A DNA stretch of 21,744 nucleotides from a virus, in the IMG/VR virus record IMGVR_UViG_3300035698_024029, positions 1 through 21,744 of that record; one strand, given 5' to 3'. Under the pieces are notes generated by a model. The model saw only the letters and a list, made by a program, of their open reading frames with translations. It made no database searches and had not been told where the DNA came from. Shown piece by piece: positions 14,511 through 21,114 of the stretch. Every line of letters starts with the position of its first letter. Position 1 is the stretch's first letter. The translations under genes and the position numbers were made by a program.

Positions 14511-15023
14511 CTATTGACTGTAAAGGGCCAATCGAATCTCATAAAAAGCGTATTGAATGCGATCAATTGACCAACCTAAACTCAGTAAAGCGTCACAAAG
14601 GGCCACACGAATTTCCTCTGGGTTTTTTGGACACGAGTCTATAGCGGTGCCAGCAAGTGAAAACTCTAGTAGCATTTTGGCGTCTTCAGACAAATCACTG
14701 GAATCAAACGGTTCGTGATTACTTTCACTATAGGATACTACTATAGAATCGTCTATGGATTGATTAAACCAATGAGGAGATTCCCTTCGGTGTTTTTCCC
14801 GTAGACGATTCTTTACGGTAACCCATACCCAAGTCGTCAACTTGGCTTTTGTATAGTCAGCACAACGATAGGCTTGAACAAATCCTAACAAACCTTCGCT
14901 AAACCATTCATCGTAATCGTAATACTTTAGACTATGCTCCCTGAAGAATTTGTTTACTACCGTGTGAACCATTTTCACTAGATCATAGTATGTCTCTTCA
15001 AAGGCTTCTACCTTCAAATCCAT
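14511..15023 (-). CDS. Sigma-70-family-like RNA polymerase sigma factor
   Basis: This 170-residue protein shows a sigma region 2 pattern: YDYDEWFSEGLLGFVQAYR (35-53) and AKLTTWVWVTVKNRLREKHRR (60-80), the core-binding and -10 recognition helices. The C-terminal 45 residues (PEEIRVALCDALLSLGWSIDRIQYAFYEIRLAL) form helices but do not match a standard region 4. It probably redirects host RNA polymerase to phage promoters during infection; an anti-sigma or core-binding decoy cannot be excluded. ATG 15023 has GGGAGA 7 bases upstream. A 62-base gap precedes it, without a convincing promoter. Confidence 0.72.
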   Translation of the reverse strand: MDLKVEAFEETYYDLVKMVHTVVNKFFREHSLKYYDYDEWFSEGLLGFVQAYRCADYTKAKLTTWVWVTVKNRLREKHRRESPHWFNQSIDDSIVVSYSESNHEPFDSSDLSEDAKMLLEFSLAGTAIDSCPKNPEEIRVALCDALLSLGWSIDRIQYAFYEIRLALYSQ

Positions 15024-15085
15024 GACAATCTCCCGAGAACGTTGAGTAGTGTTTATCCGTTAATTTCACTCTCACCAAGATCATC

Positions 15086-15301
15086 TCATTGCTTTTTACT
15101 AGAATCATTTTCACTTCCGACATGATTCTGATCCTTAACCCATGTACGTTTGAATATTTTGCCAAATCCAGATCCACCCGGGGGAATAACCAAAGTAATT
15201 CCCCTTTTGGGGGTTTTAGCTGGCTTTCGTTGACTACGACGACGACATTTTTCGGCGTACATTTTCATTCGTTGTTGCTTGGTTTGTCCTTTAATCTTCA
15301 C
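15086..15301 (-). CDS. Basic small protein, 71 aa
   Basis: This 71-residue protein is strongly basic at its N-terminus (MKIKGQTKQQRMKMYAEKCR, then RRSQRKPAKTPKRG). A PPGGSGFG segment and a polar C-terminus follow. I do not recognise it; the charge suggests nucleic-acid binding. The start is GTG 15301, two bases after the stop of the SprT gene, with a strong SD (GGAGG, 7 bases). The arrangement and SD make it a real gene despite its low complexity. Confidence 0.62.
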   Translation of the reverse strand: MKIKGQTKQQRMKMYAEKCRRRSQRKPAKTPKRGITLVIPPGGSGFGKIFKRTWVKDQNHVGSENDSSKKQ

Positions 15302-15303
15302 AG

Positions 15304-15780
15304 CTAATCCTCCATTGGTAATCTAGCGGCGGTCTGAACAGTGATATCTTCCAGTAGAAGTAAATCAACTACTGGGGCGAAACGTACAGCTCGGGGTTTT
15401 TGCTTCACCCCCATATGGTAAGCTTTGCGTTGTGGAACCCCCAAGTAATCACGCAGAAGAATAAGCAGTAATCGAGCATACTGGGGAGAATGCCAAGAAA
15501 GAGTAGGTAGTAGAAAATGGGCTATCTCGTGTAAAACCACTGGGGTTTGTCGAGCCCACACCGGCAAGTTGATTTCTCTAACTCCACCCCACGCTTTTTT
15601 AGTACCACGACCATCCCGAATTTTCGGAAGTGGTCGATTACATTTATAGTCAAAATGTACTCGTCGAACTAACGCCTTGCATTCATCTAGGGTTAGTTTA
15701 TCCTTCAATTGGTATCTACAACTAACTCGACCTTCCCAACGATAAACTGCCCTGCGTTGAGAATCCCTAAGCTGTTTCAC
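15304..15780 (-). CDS. SprT-like zinc metalloprotease
   Basis: This 158-residue protein contains VVLHEIAHFL (81-90), the HExxH zinc-binding motif with catalytic E85, and a likely third ligand H97 in LSWHSPQYARLL. That spacing and the downstream helix are typical of SprT/Spartan-like minimal metalloproteases and of a related phage family. Such enzymes can degrade DNA-protein crosslinks; here the substrate is unknown. The start is GTG 15780 with AAAGGA upstream. The first 12 codons are part of a short tandem duplication with the preceding region. Confidence 0.78.
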   Translation of the reverse strand: MKQLRDSQRRAVYRWEGRVSCRYQLKDKLTLDECKALVRRVHFDYKCNRPLPKIRDGRGTKKAWGGVREINLPVWARQTPVVLHEIAHFLLPTLSWHSPQYARLLLILLRDYLGVPQRKAYHMGVKQKPRAVRFAPVVDLLLLEDITVQTAARLPMED

Positions 15781-15836
15781 TTGGTCATCCTTTCCTTGGT
15801 AATCTGCCCTGGTTGAGAATCCCTAAGCTCTTTCAC
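15744..15836 (-). repeat. 37-bp direct repeat that duplicates the SprT gene start
   Basis: Bases 15744-15780 and 15801-15836 match except for two substitutions and one deleted base. The second copy contains its own GTG (15836) with an SD (GGAG) and opens a 19-codon frame ending in TGA at 15777, which overlaps the real SprT start as GTGA. In the upstream gene's frame the same bases encode its last residues (SERA). Confidence 0.88.
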
Positions 15837-16119
15837 TGCGCTTGTCTCCAGGGCTTATTCCTCTTCGGACAACCCGAGAGCCTCCGAATCTTGTAGGTGC
15901 CGACCGGGCTTGACTATTCTCGATGTTGCTTGTGATTCTACTCACGTCCCAGACCTCTCCCTCTATCAACATAGAGTCATCCCCGAGTAGCAACCGGATG
16001 GCCTCGTCTGCTCGATGGGCTGTCACGCGACCTACTTCTATCCACTTGGCTACTCGACAACGATTACCCCAGTGTTCATAGTGCTTCCAGACACGTTTTT
16101 TCACTAGGTACTCCGCCAT
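15823..16119 (-). CDS. Small hypothetical protein, 98 aa
   Basis: This 98-residue protein begins MAEYLVKKRVWKHYEHWGNR and has a compact N-terminal part rich in basic and aromatic residues (to about residue 60), then a polar, arginine-rich tail. I do not recognise a family. A TTG one codon earlier is in frame; ATG 16119 with GGAGGTGA just upstream is preferred. The SD is formed by the last codons of the previous gene (AEGGD). Its end lies in the 37-bp repeat at the SprT start, so the C-terminus may be recently altered. Confidence 0.65.
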   Translation of the reverse strand: MAEYLVKKRVWKHYEHWGNRCRVAKWIEVGRVTAHRADEAIRLLLGDDSMLIEGEVWDVSRITSNIENSQARSAPTRFGGSRVVRRGISPGDKRSERA

Positions 16120-16493
16120 CAATCACCTCCCTCTGCATTCGTGACCTCTAGCCCACGGAAGTTCGGCAAATCAACATCAGAAAACCATGGGGTGTAGTCG
16201 TCCGGACCGTGCTGCGACCTGCGCGTCCACCTCTTACACCACCGCCGTATGTATTTCCTCTGCTTGACCGTAGCAGGCCGGAAACCAGTCCATAACGGAA
16301 AGTCCGTCTGAAGATACCTGGTCAGTTTCCACCAACCAGACAAGTCCATTTGATACTGGCAATCCGTGCTGTGTGGGAATATCTTGTCTGCAATCCATGT
16401 GTGGCAACCAAGATCACCGGCGTGCATCTCGGCTTCCGGGGAAAGCCACCCATTTTCCGGCAGAGCCGATGATATTGGATTGTCGCTCACCAT
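16119..16493 (-). CDS. Hypothetical protein, 124 aa, with AEGG tail
   Basis: This 124-residue protein begins MVSDNPISSALPENGWLSPEA and has several Trp-rich segments (DLSGWWKLTRYL, RRWCKRWTRRS). Its function is not recognised. A longer TTG-started frame exists, but ATG 16493 follows GGGAGGTGG closely. The final residues TNAEGGD are encoded by GCAGAGGGAGGTG, which also serves as the SD of the next gene. HAGDLGCHTW and C76 are not a recognisable metal site. Confidence 0.62.
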   Translation of the reverse strand: MVSDNPISSALPENGWLSPEAEMHAGDLGCHTWIADKIFPHSTDCQYQMDLSGWWKLTRYLQTDFPLWTGFRPATVKQRKYIRRWCKRWTRRSQHGPDDYTPWFSDVDLPNFRGLEVTNAEGGD

Positions 16494-16729
16494 CCACCAC
16501 CTCCCTCTGCTTTCGTTGCCCTGTCTAGAATCCGTCGTACTTCCTTCCACGCTATCCGTTTGCTGGGACAAACCGCCACAAGGTACACAACGTCACAGCC
16601 GACTCTAGACCGCACAACATTGTAGCCTGGAGCATAAAAGCAACGCAACCACGTCCACGGATTCCACCAGTACAGTTTAACCTCTGGTTCGATCCACAAC
16701 TCCATGTTACCAATTAGGTATTTTTGCAT
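16487..16729 (-). CDS. Small Trp-rich hypothetical protein, 80 aa, with AKAEGG-like tail
   Basis: This 80-residue protein begins MQKYLIGNMELWIEPEVKLY and includes WWNPWTWLRCFY, an aromatic stretch that could be a membrane-surface helix, and later VYLVAVCPSKRIAWKEVRRIL. The family is not recognised. ATG 16729 follows GGGAGGTG closely; the GTG one codon upstream is less likely. It ends RATKAEGGGGW, the gene-end tail shared by its neighbours, and overlaps the next start by 7 bases. Confidence 0.6.
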   Translation of the reverse strand: MQKYLIGNMELWIEPEVKLYWWNPWTWLRCFYAPGYNVVRSRVGCDVVYLVAVCPSKRIAWKEVRRILDRATKAEGGGGW

Positions 16730-17109
16730 CACTCACCTCCCTCTGCTTTCGCAGACTTCTCGTCCAGTCGTTTTTGTTCTATCACTCTACAGTTTAGCGA
16801 CCGATGGGGAGCCGTGGGGCTTATCCACGTACCACACTTGAATAACCAAGCGTCATCGTGTAGATTGAATTTGCCTGGTGATTTACAGTATGGACATTTG
16901 TTAGGACGGCCCCGGCAGAATTCCACGTCTTGTGTCACCCCTTCCCCCTCTGTGTTTGCAGCGTCTCGAATAATTTTCGTGTGTATTCGTTGGATCTCAC
17001 CGAACAAATCCGGGTCCTCATACTCAAAACCCCTCAGCCCGAACCCTCTACGGTTGCTGAGGTCTACCCAGATTTGTTGTGCGGCCTTTTTGGCCCAAGC
17101 GTTACTCAC
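16729..17109 (-). CDS. Zinc-finger-like small phage protein, 126 aa
   Basis: This 126-residue protein has an N-terminal helical part (SNAWAKKAAQQIWVDLSNR) and a C-terminal zinc-ribbon-like segment: C65 and CPYC (72-75), then AWLFKCGTWI, and a later CRVIEQKRL. CPYC...LFKCGTW is a pattern I recall from small phage zinc-ribbon proteins. It ends AKAEGGE, the shared tail. The start is GTG 17109, overlapping the previous stop as GTGA, with GGGAGG 7 bases upstream. Confidence 0.66.
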   Translation of the reverse strand: MSNAWAKKAAQQIWVDLSNRRGFGLRGFEYEDPDLFGEIQRIHTKIIRDAANTEGEGVTQDVEFCRGRPNKCPYCKSPGKFNLHDDAWLFKCGTWISPTAPHRSLNCRVIEQKRLDEKSAKAEGGE

Positions 17110-17510
17110 TCGCTACCTCCCGCCGCTTTCGCGACTTGCTCGGTGCCGTAGCACTCTTTGATCGGCCGGCTTGTTGTACCGGTGGTGAATATCAGCCAGA
17201 CGCCACCGGAGGTCCATTCAATGCGGTCGATGGCGTGTCGCAGGAGGCGTTTTGGTTTGCCGTACGACCAACAGAGAACCTCCACTTCCGGCGCAATCGG
17301 CGTGCCGTCGGGAAGCGCGAGGGAGGTTTTCCGAAGGCTCCCCAGCTCAGCCTTCAGCCGCTTCACCTCGCCGGGAGATGCAGCGATCGCGGGCAAGGGG
17401 TCGTCATCGTCTCGCTCGATGTATTTGGCCAGTGTGTTCGCCAACGTACCGGGCGGCTCAGCCAGCGCCATTTCGTAGGCCCAGCATTCGGTTGGGGTCA
17501 TGTCGTCCAT
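17106..17510 (-). CDS. GC-rich paralogue of the 206-aa Ea22-like protein, C-terminal domain
   Basis: This 134-residue protein shares its C-terminal 70 residues with the 206-residue gene at 17746-18366: LPDGTPIAPEVEV (66-78) against LPDGTLIAPGVEV, RIEWTSGG against RITWINSG, and KECYGTEQVAKAAGG against SECWGTYEAAQAAEG. The DNA is visibly more GC-rich than the paralogue and neighbours. ATG 17510 is chosen because GGAGG lies 8 bases upstream; ATG 17525 (five codons longer, weaker SD) is an alternative. Its function is unknown; a coiled-coil-like stretch (VKRLKAELGSLRK) precedes the shared domain. Confidence 0.66.
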   Translation of the reverse strand: MDDMTPTECWAYEMALAEPPGTLANTLAKYIERDDDDPLPAIAASPGEVKRLKAELGSLRKTSLALPDGTPIAPEVEVLCWSYGKPKRLLRHAIDRIEWTSGGVWLIFTTGTTSRPIKECYGTEQVAKAAGGSE

Positions 17511-17552
17511 CGCTTCATCCTCCATTGTTTTCCCGCGGCCAAGGTTACGGTG

Positions 17553-17744
17553 TTATGGTGTAAATCCCCCCCGACTGTCGATACGCGGGTCTGGATTGTG
17601 GGAATATCGCTTGTCTTCAGACCAACCACACTCGCAGCCCCAGGGGCCGTATATCATGCACACGCCGTTGTGGACCTCGTCCCGGCAACATACACACCCG
17701 CACTCAGGGCACAGTATCGAGTCGTCATCGGCCATGTTGTCCAT
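17553..17744 (-). CDS. Cysteine-rich zinc-binding-like protein, 63 aa
   Basis: This 63-residue protein begins MDNMADDDSILCPECGCVCC and continues with C30 and WGCECGW, giving up to eight cysteines in a zinc-ribbon-like arrangement. A longer GTG-started frame overlaps the previous gene and is unlikely. ATG 17744 has AAGGTG 6 bases upstream, and that SD lies in the last codons of the 206-residue gene (AAEGE). The role is unknown. Confidence 0.6.
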   Translation of the reverse strand: MDNMADDDSILCPECGCVCCRDEVHNGVCMIYGPWGCECGWSEDKRYSHNPDPRIDSRGGFTP

Positions 17745-17745
17745 G

Positions 17746-18366
17746 TCACTCACCTTCCGCCGCTTGTGCAGCTTCGTAAGTTCCCCAACACTCCGAGGAG
17801 TATCTCCCAGTAGTGCTTCCACCCCATTCTAGATAAGCACCACTATTAATCCAAGTAATCCGAACAATCACCTGGGAGGTAACTTTATTCGGAGGATTAT
17901 TTAAGCGAAAGAACACCTCCACTCCTGGAGCGATCAAAGTACCATCGGGAAGCTTTAGAGGAATTTCTTGTAGTATCTTTAACTCAACCAGCAAATACGG
18001 TACATCCTGGCGAGCATTCGCGATGAAAACCATATTATTCATCGTTGCATCGTTTGAATGGACGGGGGTAGCAATCGTATAACGCGCCCCCCTTTTTTTC
18101 ACTTGCTGACAATGAGGTTCTATCTGACAATTAGAATGGCGTATGGCTTCCCACGGGGCGGCCATAGCCGAAAAGCACCGTTGGACTATTTCCTTGATTC
18201 TATTGGGGTTTTTTGTTGTAAAATGTTCCGAAAAGAAATCGAATTGATTTCTATTCTCTATCTCTTCGCATAACACCATAAAATCTTCGGCGGGTATTAC
18301 AACACATCCTGGAAAAAGATTGGTTGGTGTTACAACCCTTCGTTTGATTGCTTCCAAGTTAAACAC
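17746..18366 (-). CDS. Ea22-like phage protein, 206 aa
   Basis: This 206-residue protein contains VFIANARQDVPYLLVEL (113-129), a motif of a widespread phage family related to Ead/Ea22-like proteins, usually of unknown function. CFSAMAAPWEAI (64-75) probably corresponds to the family's ATPGPW segment. A coiled-coil-like stretch follows the motif, then a C-terminal domain (LPDGTLIAPGVEV onwards) shared with the GC-rich paralogue at 17106-17510. It ends AAEGE, whose codons form the SD of the next gene. The start is GTG 18366 with GGAG 9 bases upstream. Confidence 0.7.
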   Translation of the reverse strand: MFNLEAIKRRVVTPTNLFPGCVVIPAEDFMVLCEEIENRNQFDFFSEHFTTKNPNRIKEIVQRCFSAMAAPWEAIRHSNCQIEPHCQQVKKRGARYTIATPVHSNDATMNNMVFIANARQDVPYLLVELKILQEIPLKLPDGTLIAPGVEVFFRLNNPPNKVTSQVIVRITWINSGAYLEWGGSTTGRYSSECWGTYEAAQAAEGE

Positions 18367-18788
18367 TATTCAGGTCTCCCTGGTTTATAAACACTAAACA
18401 GTTTAGTACCCACACTATCTGGGATACCTTGACTGTTCAGCCATAGGATATGCTGATCAAGATCATCAATTGAACACGGCCGAATGAACCCCATTTTACA
18501 CAATCCCAAATGCTCCATCATCCCCAACGGCATCACCAACCCTTCGATTCGATCGTTTGCAATAGTCAACCGGGCAGGTTCAAAACGTGGGTGTTGAAAA
18601 CCCATGGCCATGGTTGTTTCAGTTGCTTGACAATCCCGACAACACGGTTGACCACTTGCTCGCAACAGTGCTGGAAAACTTGGTAGAGGCATTACACTAC
18701 GTGATTGTATCTGACCTTTCATCGCCAATTCAAGGCATACGGAACATGGTATTTCCGAAAGATCGTCAAATGCCCGTGGACTATTCAT
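18366..18788 (-). CDS. Hypothetical phage protein with CxxC motifs, 140 aa
   Basis: This 140-residue protein has CSVC (15-18) and CCRDC (49-53), probably a zinc site, followed by ARLTIANDRIEGLVMPLGMM and GFIRPCSIDDLDQHILWLNSQGI. I recall similar IANDR...GL.RP....LD.H..WL patterns in environmental phage proteins of unknown function. ATG 18788 overlaps the previous stop as ATGA, and GGAAGA lies 8 bases upstream. No enzyme signature is visible. Confidence 0.68.
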   Translation of the reverse strand: MNSPRAFDDLSEIPCSVCLELAMKGQIQSRSVMPLPSFPALLRASGQPCCRDCQATETTMAMGFQHPRFEPARLTIANDRIEGLVMPLGMMEHLGLCKMGFIRPCSIDDLDQHILWLNSQGIPDSVGTKLFSVYKPGRPE

Positions 18789-19255
18789 GATTCATCTTCC
18801 AATGCTTTCGCGGTTATCTCGGACAAGATAGCTCGTTTTTCCCTCTCGACGGCGCGCAGGTCGATTCCAAAAAACTGGGCGAGTAGCTGCTCTCGGCTTT
18901 CGTTGATTGGCAGACACCAGCAGGTGGGCAAATCGCGTGTGGTGGTATCTGGTCGTGCCAAGCATATCCCCTGCGAATCCAACCACTCAAGGAAGTCGCT
19001 TATCGCCCGGCTTTCGTCCTGCACGTTTGCCATGCGGTCACACTCTGGACTATTTATCACCTCTCCCCCGCCGGTGACGACAGCTACTTCCACGTTAACA
19101 AACGACACCGCAAGCGGTTCATCGCTGCCTCTCACCCGAATCGGACCAGCGTCACAAATTGCCATCTCACAAATCTCAGCGAGTTCGTCTGAGTCTATTT
19201 CCACCCCTGCATTGTCGACAGCATTTACAACCTGAAAATTGACTACAAATTTCAC
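18785..19255 (-). CDS. Hypothetical phage protein, 156 aa
   Basis: This 156-residue protein has an N-terminal beta-rich part (MKFVVNFQVVNAVDNAGVEI) and a C-terminal part with ISDFLEWLDSQGICLAR (85-101) and SREQLLAQFFGIDLRAVEREK (119-139). The ISxFLEWL and LLAxFFGID blocks recur in hypothetical phage proteins; the function is unknown. The start is GTG 19255 with AGGGG upstream. The end, AKALEDES, uses GCGAAAGCATTGGAAGATGA and looks like a decayed version of the AKAEGG gene-end tail found downstream. Confidence 0.72.
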   Translation of the reverse strand: MKFVVNFQVVNAVDNAGVEIDSDELAEICEMAICDAGPIRVRGSDEPLAVSFVNVEVAVVTGGGEVINSPECDRMANVQDESRAISDFLEWLDSQGICLARPDTTTRDLPTCWCLPINESREQLLAQFFGIDLRAVEREKRAILSEITAKALEDES

Positions 19256-19305
19256 GCTTCACCCCTGCGAGGTACATCATTCCCCATTAGTTTTTTGTGG
19301 CTATG

Positions 19306-19431
19306 CTACACTTCCTTAAATCGGCAGATTGGAATAAATCCGTTTCCAATTAGAAACTCGCGAAGATCCTGAGCCGTAGGAAACGCACGATTCACAGTAG
19401 ATTCACAACCCAAAGTATTGCGGAGTGTCAT
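19306..19431 (-). CDS. Possible small protein, 41 aa
   Basis: This 41-codon frame starts at ATG 19431 with AAGGA about 9 bases upstream and ends at TAG 19306. It encodes MTLRNTLGCESTVNRAFPTA and then DLREFLIGNGFIPICRFKEV. The peptide looks protein-like in composition (DLREFLIGNGFIPI is reminiscent of the EFLEWL segments of neighbouring genes), but I recognise no family. It fills an otherwise empty 242-base gap after the DUF932 gene. Confidence 0.45.
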   Translation of the reverse strand: MTLRNTLGCESTVNRAFPTAQDLREFLIGNGFIPICRFKEV

Positions 19432-19432
19432 T

Positions 19433-19462
19433 ATCCTATTTCCTTAATTTGGATGATGTCAA
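19433..19462 (-). promoter_or_regulatory. Candidate promoter after the DUF932 gene
   Basis: TTGACA (19457-19462) and TAGGAT (19433-19438) are spaced 18 bases apart on the minus strand. The -35 box is perfect, the -10 box moderate. It lies directly before the 41-codon frame, so it would serve the genes from 19255 onwards rather than that frame. Confidence 0.4.
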
Positions 19463-19474
19463 TTACACTCCCCC

Positions 19475-19499
19475 GGTGCCAGAAATACCCTGGGGTATT
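19475..19499 (-). terminator. Hairpin at the DUF932 stop codon, weak terminator
   Basis: AATACC/GGTATT (19494-19499/19484-19489) forms a 6-bp hairpin with a four-base loop overlapping the stop codon. It is followed by TTC and a TGGCACC motif (19475-19481) rather than a T tract, so termination is uncertain; it may protect or pause the transcript. Confidence 0.35.
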
Positions 19500-20556
19500 A
19501 ACCTGCCGACGACAGTTGAACACCAGCCACACGACAAGCAGTCTGCCAAGCTCGTTCTTTCATGTCACGCCCGGGACCGTACAGACAAGCATTAAAACGA
19601 CACTCAGCCTTCTGTTGACGATTTGCCCCACGCCGAGGCAAATGATCTATGTGCTCCGTCACAGCATTGTACGCTGCCCATGCAGTACCCTCCACACCGG
19701 GCATAACTTGGCGCTCCGAACGATATCGTGTGCAGATCGCAGATCGAGTGTCACTAATCGCAGAGGCCCGACGCTCCGTCCAATCGGGATCATCCCTACA
19801 GATTTGAGGACACATAACGTCAAGAAACCGATACCATTCGCTCCGGGTGAATTGCTTTTCTACCAACTCACTGGCTATTTTCGTGTGCTCTTGAAATCCA
19901 CCCATAGCCATTCCAAGGATCGCTCTGGCCCGCTCCAGCTTATCCGATATCTTGCCAGCGTGGCTGACAGATAATTCTCTGGTCGTTCCTTCTCCCAGAG
20001 CTATTCTATGGGTGTTTGCACACACTGCCCGAACTATGCACGGGCCAAAGTTAATCCCTTTGGTGCCGTCATGCCCTAACGACAAGATGATATAAGGAAT
20101 CATCTTATCGTCCTTTACCACTTGAAGCTTCTGAGGCATTCGAGCCAAAAGCACTACGACTCTTCCGCCCCGCAGCGAGAAAGCACTTTCGTACTCCATT
20201 GTGTGATCTTCAACGAGGTCGTTTAGAAATCGAAACGCCTCAATGTTTTGCACTACCTTGTAGACTTTCTCGGACACGGTTCCGAGTACCAAGTCAGTAT
20301 CTTCCCGTACGTTGGCCACCAAATTATCTTGGACCGACCAATCAAATCCATCTACGTCACCCTCTGGAGTGCTTATGACCTTTGGACGACCGACCGCCAC
20401 GGGGCGCTGAACAATCCGCCAATCGAGCTTAGCGGCAGTGAAAGCTTCCTCTGCGCTCATAGAACGATCAAACACCGTGCCCAGCCCATGCCACGCAGCT
20501 TGAGCAAACGCAGCCTCAACCGTTCCATCACTTCTTTCTGTTAACTCATGAGCCAT
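19498..20556 (-). CDS. DUF932 family phage/plasmid protein
   Basis: This 352-residue protein belongs to DUF932 (the phage/plasmid-like protein TIGR03299 type). Evidence: MAHELTERSDG and AAWHGLGTVFDRSMSAEEAF (21-40), VSEKVYKVVQNIEAFRFLNDL (94-114), INFGPCIVRAVCANTHRIAL, and VTEHIDHLPRRG near the C-terminus. The biochemical function is unknown; the family is common on phages and plasmids and often highly transcribed. ATG 20556 has AGGAG 6-7 bases upstream. It is the first gene after the strongest promoter of the window, behind a 150-base structured leader, and is more GC-rich than the neighbouring genes. Confidence 0.88.
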   Translation of the reverse strand: MAHELTERSDGTVEAAFAQAAWHGLGTVFDRSMSAEEAFTAAKLDWRIVQRPVAVGRPKVISTPEGDVDGFDWSVQDNLVANVREDTDLVLGTVSEKVYKVVQNIEAFRFLNDLVEDHTMEYESAFSLRGGRVVVLLARMPQKLQVVKDDKMIPYIILSLGHDGTKGINFGPCIVRAVCANTHRIALGEGTTRELSVSHAGKISDKLERARAILGMAMGGFQEHTKIASELVEKQFTRSEWYRFLDVMCPQICRDDPDWTERRASAISDTRSAICTRYRSERQVMPGVEGTAWAAYNAVTEHIDHLPRRGANRQQKAECRFNACLYGPGRDMKERAWQTACRVAGVQLSSAG

Positions 20557-20705
20557 TGGTTTTCTCCTAACTGTGAGAAACTAGAAAATCGTTAAAGTGA
20601 ACTACCCCTAAAAAAAATGCCTTAATCGTCTTGAATCTCTCCGTGACAGATGGTTTTTTACGTTTGCATCGGAGTTTCTCCAAATGAAAGGCTCACTAGT
20701 AACCT
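20557..20705 (-). promoter_or_regulatory. Structured leader of the DUF932 gene with internal terminator-like element
   Basis: About 90 bases after the expected transcription start, a GCCTT/AAGGC stem (20688-20692/20619-20623) is followed directly by eight T residues (20610-20617). Inside it, CTCCG/CGGAG (20670-20674/20639-20643) competes with GGAG/CTCC. This layout suits an attenuator, or a small RNA of about 90 bases ending at the T tract. A tripeptide frame (ATG CAA ACG TAA) follows a GGAG in the leader but is too short to judge. Confidence 0.45.
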
Positions 20706-20707
20706 GA

Positions 20708-20736
20708 ATTGTACAATTGTGGGGGTTGCTTGTCAA
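20708..20736 (-). promoter_or_regulatory. Strong sigma-70 promoter with palindrome over the -10 box
   Basis: A perfect TTGACA (20731-20736) and TACAAT (20708-20713) are 17 bases apart on the minus strand. The -10 box lies inside the 12-bp palindrome AATTGTACAATT (20707-20718), a possible operator. This is the best promoter in the window and drives the DUF932 gene. Confidence 0.85.
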
Positions 20737-20746
20737 CCCAACCTCG

Positions 20747-20783
20747 AAAAAAAAATCCCTCAAAACCGGTGCCAGAACTGGGG
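20747..20783 (-). terminator. Terminator after the 104-aa gene
   Basis: An imperfect hairpin (outer CCC/GGG, inner stem around GGCACC) is followed by nine T residues (20747-20755) on the minus strand. It lies immediately upstream of the strong promoter, separating two transcription units. The stem includes a TGGCACC motif (20768-20774). Confidence 0.6.
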
Positions 20784-20799
20784 TGATTTCTGTAGGTGG

Positions 20800-21114
20800 T
20801 TAATCGGGGTATCCAGCAGCAGGATCAGATCCAGCTTGATTCGTAGTGTCTGGGGTATCCGACTCGTTATTCACACAACCAGAATTTGAACACTCAACCC
20901 CATCCCATCCTAACCGACCACAATCAGGACATTCATCTTGAAACAATACCCCGACTTGTTCGTCAAACCAATCGGACCAAAACTCCAGGAGTTTTTGTCT
21001 TACTACTTTTCTATTACATTCCACCTCAAAATCCAAATCGGGACAAGTGATGGTAACAACTACCTGTGGGATTCCTACAGAAGGATCACCGTAGGAAGTA
21101 ATTAAAACCTTCAT
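20800..21114 (-). CDS. Zinc-ribbon-like small protein, 104 aa
   Basis: This 104-residue protein has a beta-rich N-terminal half (MKVLITSYGDPSVGIPQVVV, then DLDFEVECNRKVV) and a C-terminal zinc-ribbon pattern CPDCGRLGWDGVECSNSGC, ending in an acidic, low-complexity tail. A longer frame to 21207 crosses a terminator and is rejected; ATG 21114 has AGGGAG 9 bases upstream. No family is recognised. Confidence 0.68.
   Translation of the reverse strand: MKVLITSYGDPSVGIPQVVVTITCPDLDFEVECNRKVVRQKLLEFWSDWFDEQVGVLFQDECPDCGRLGWDGVECSNSGCVNNESDTPDTTNQAGSDPAAGYPD

Noticed and set aside
20658-20669. Leader tripeptide frame (ATG CAA ACG TAA)
   Set aside because: Too short to separate from chance; mentioned only as part of the leader.
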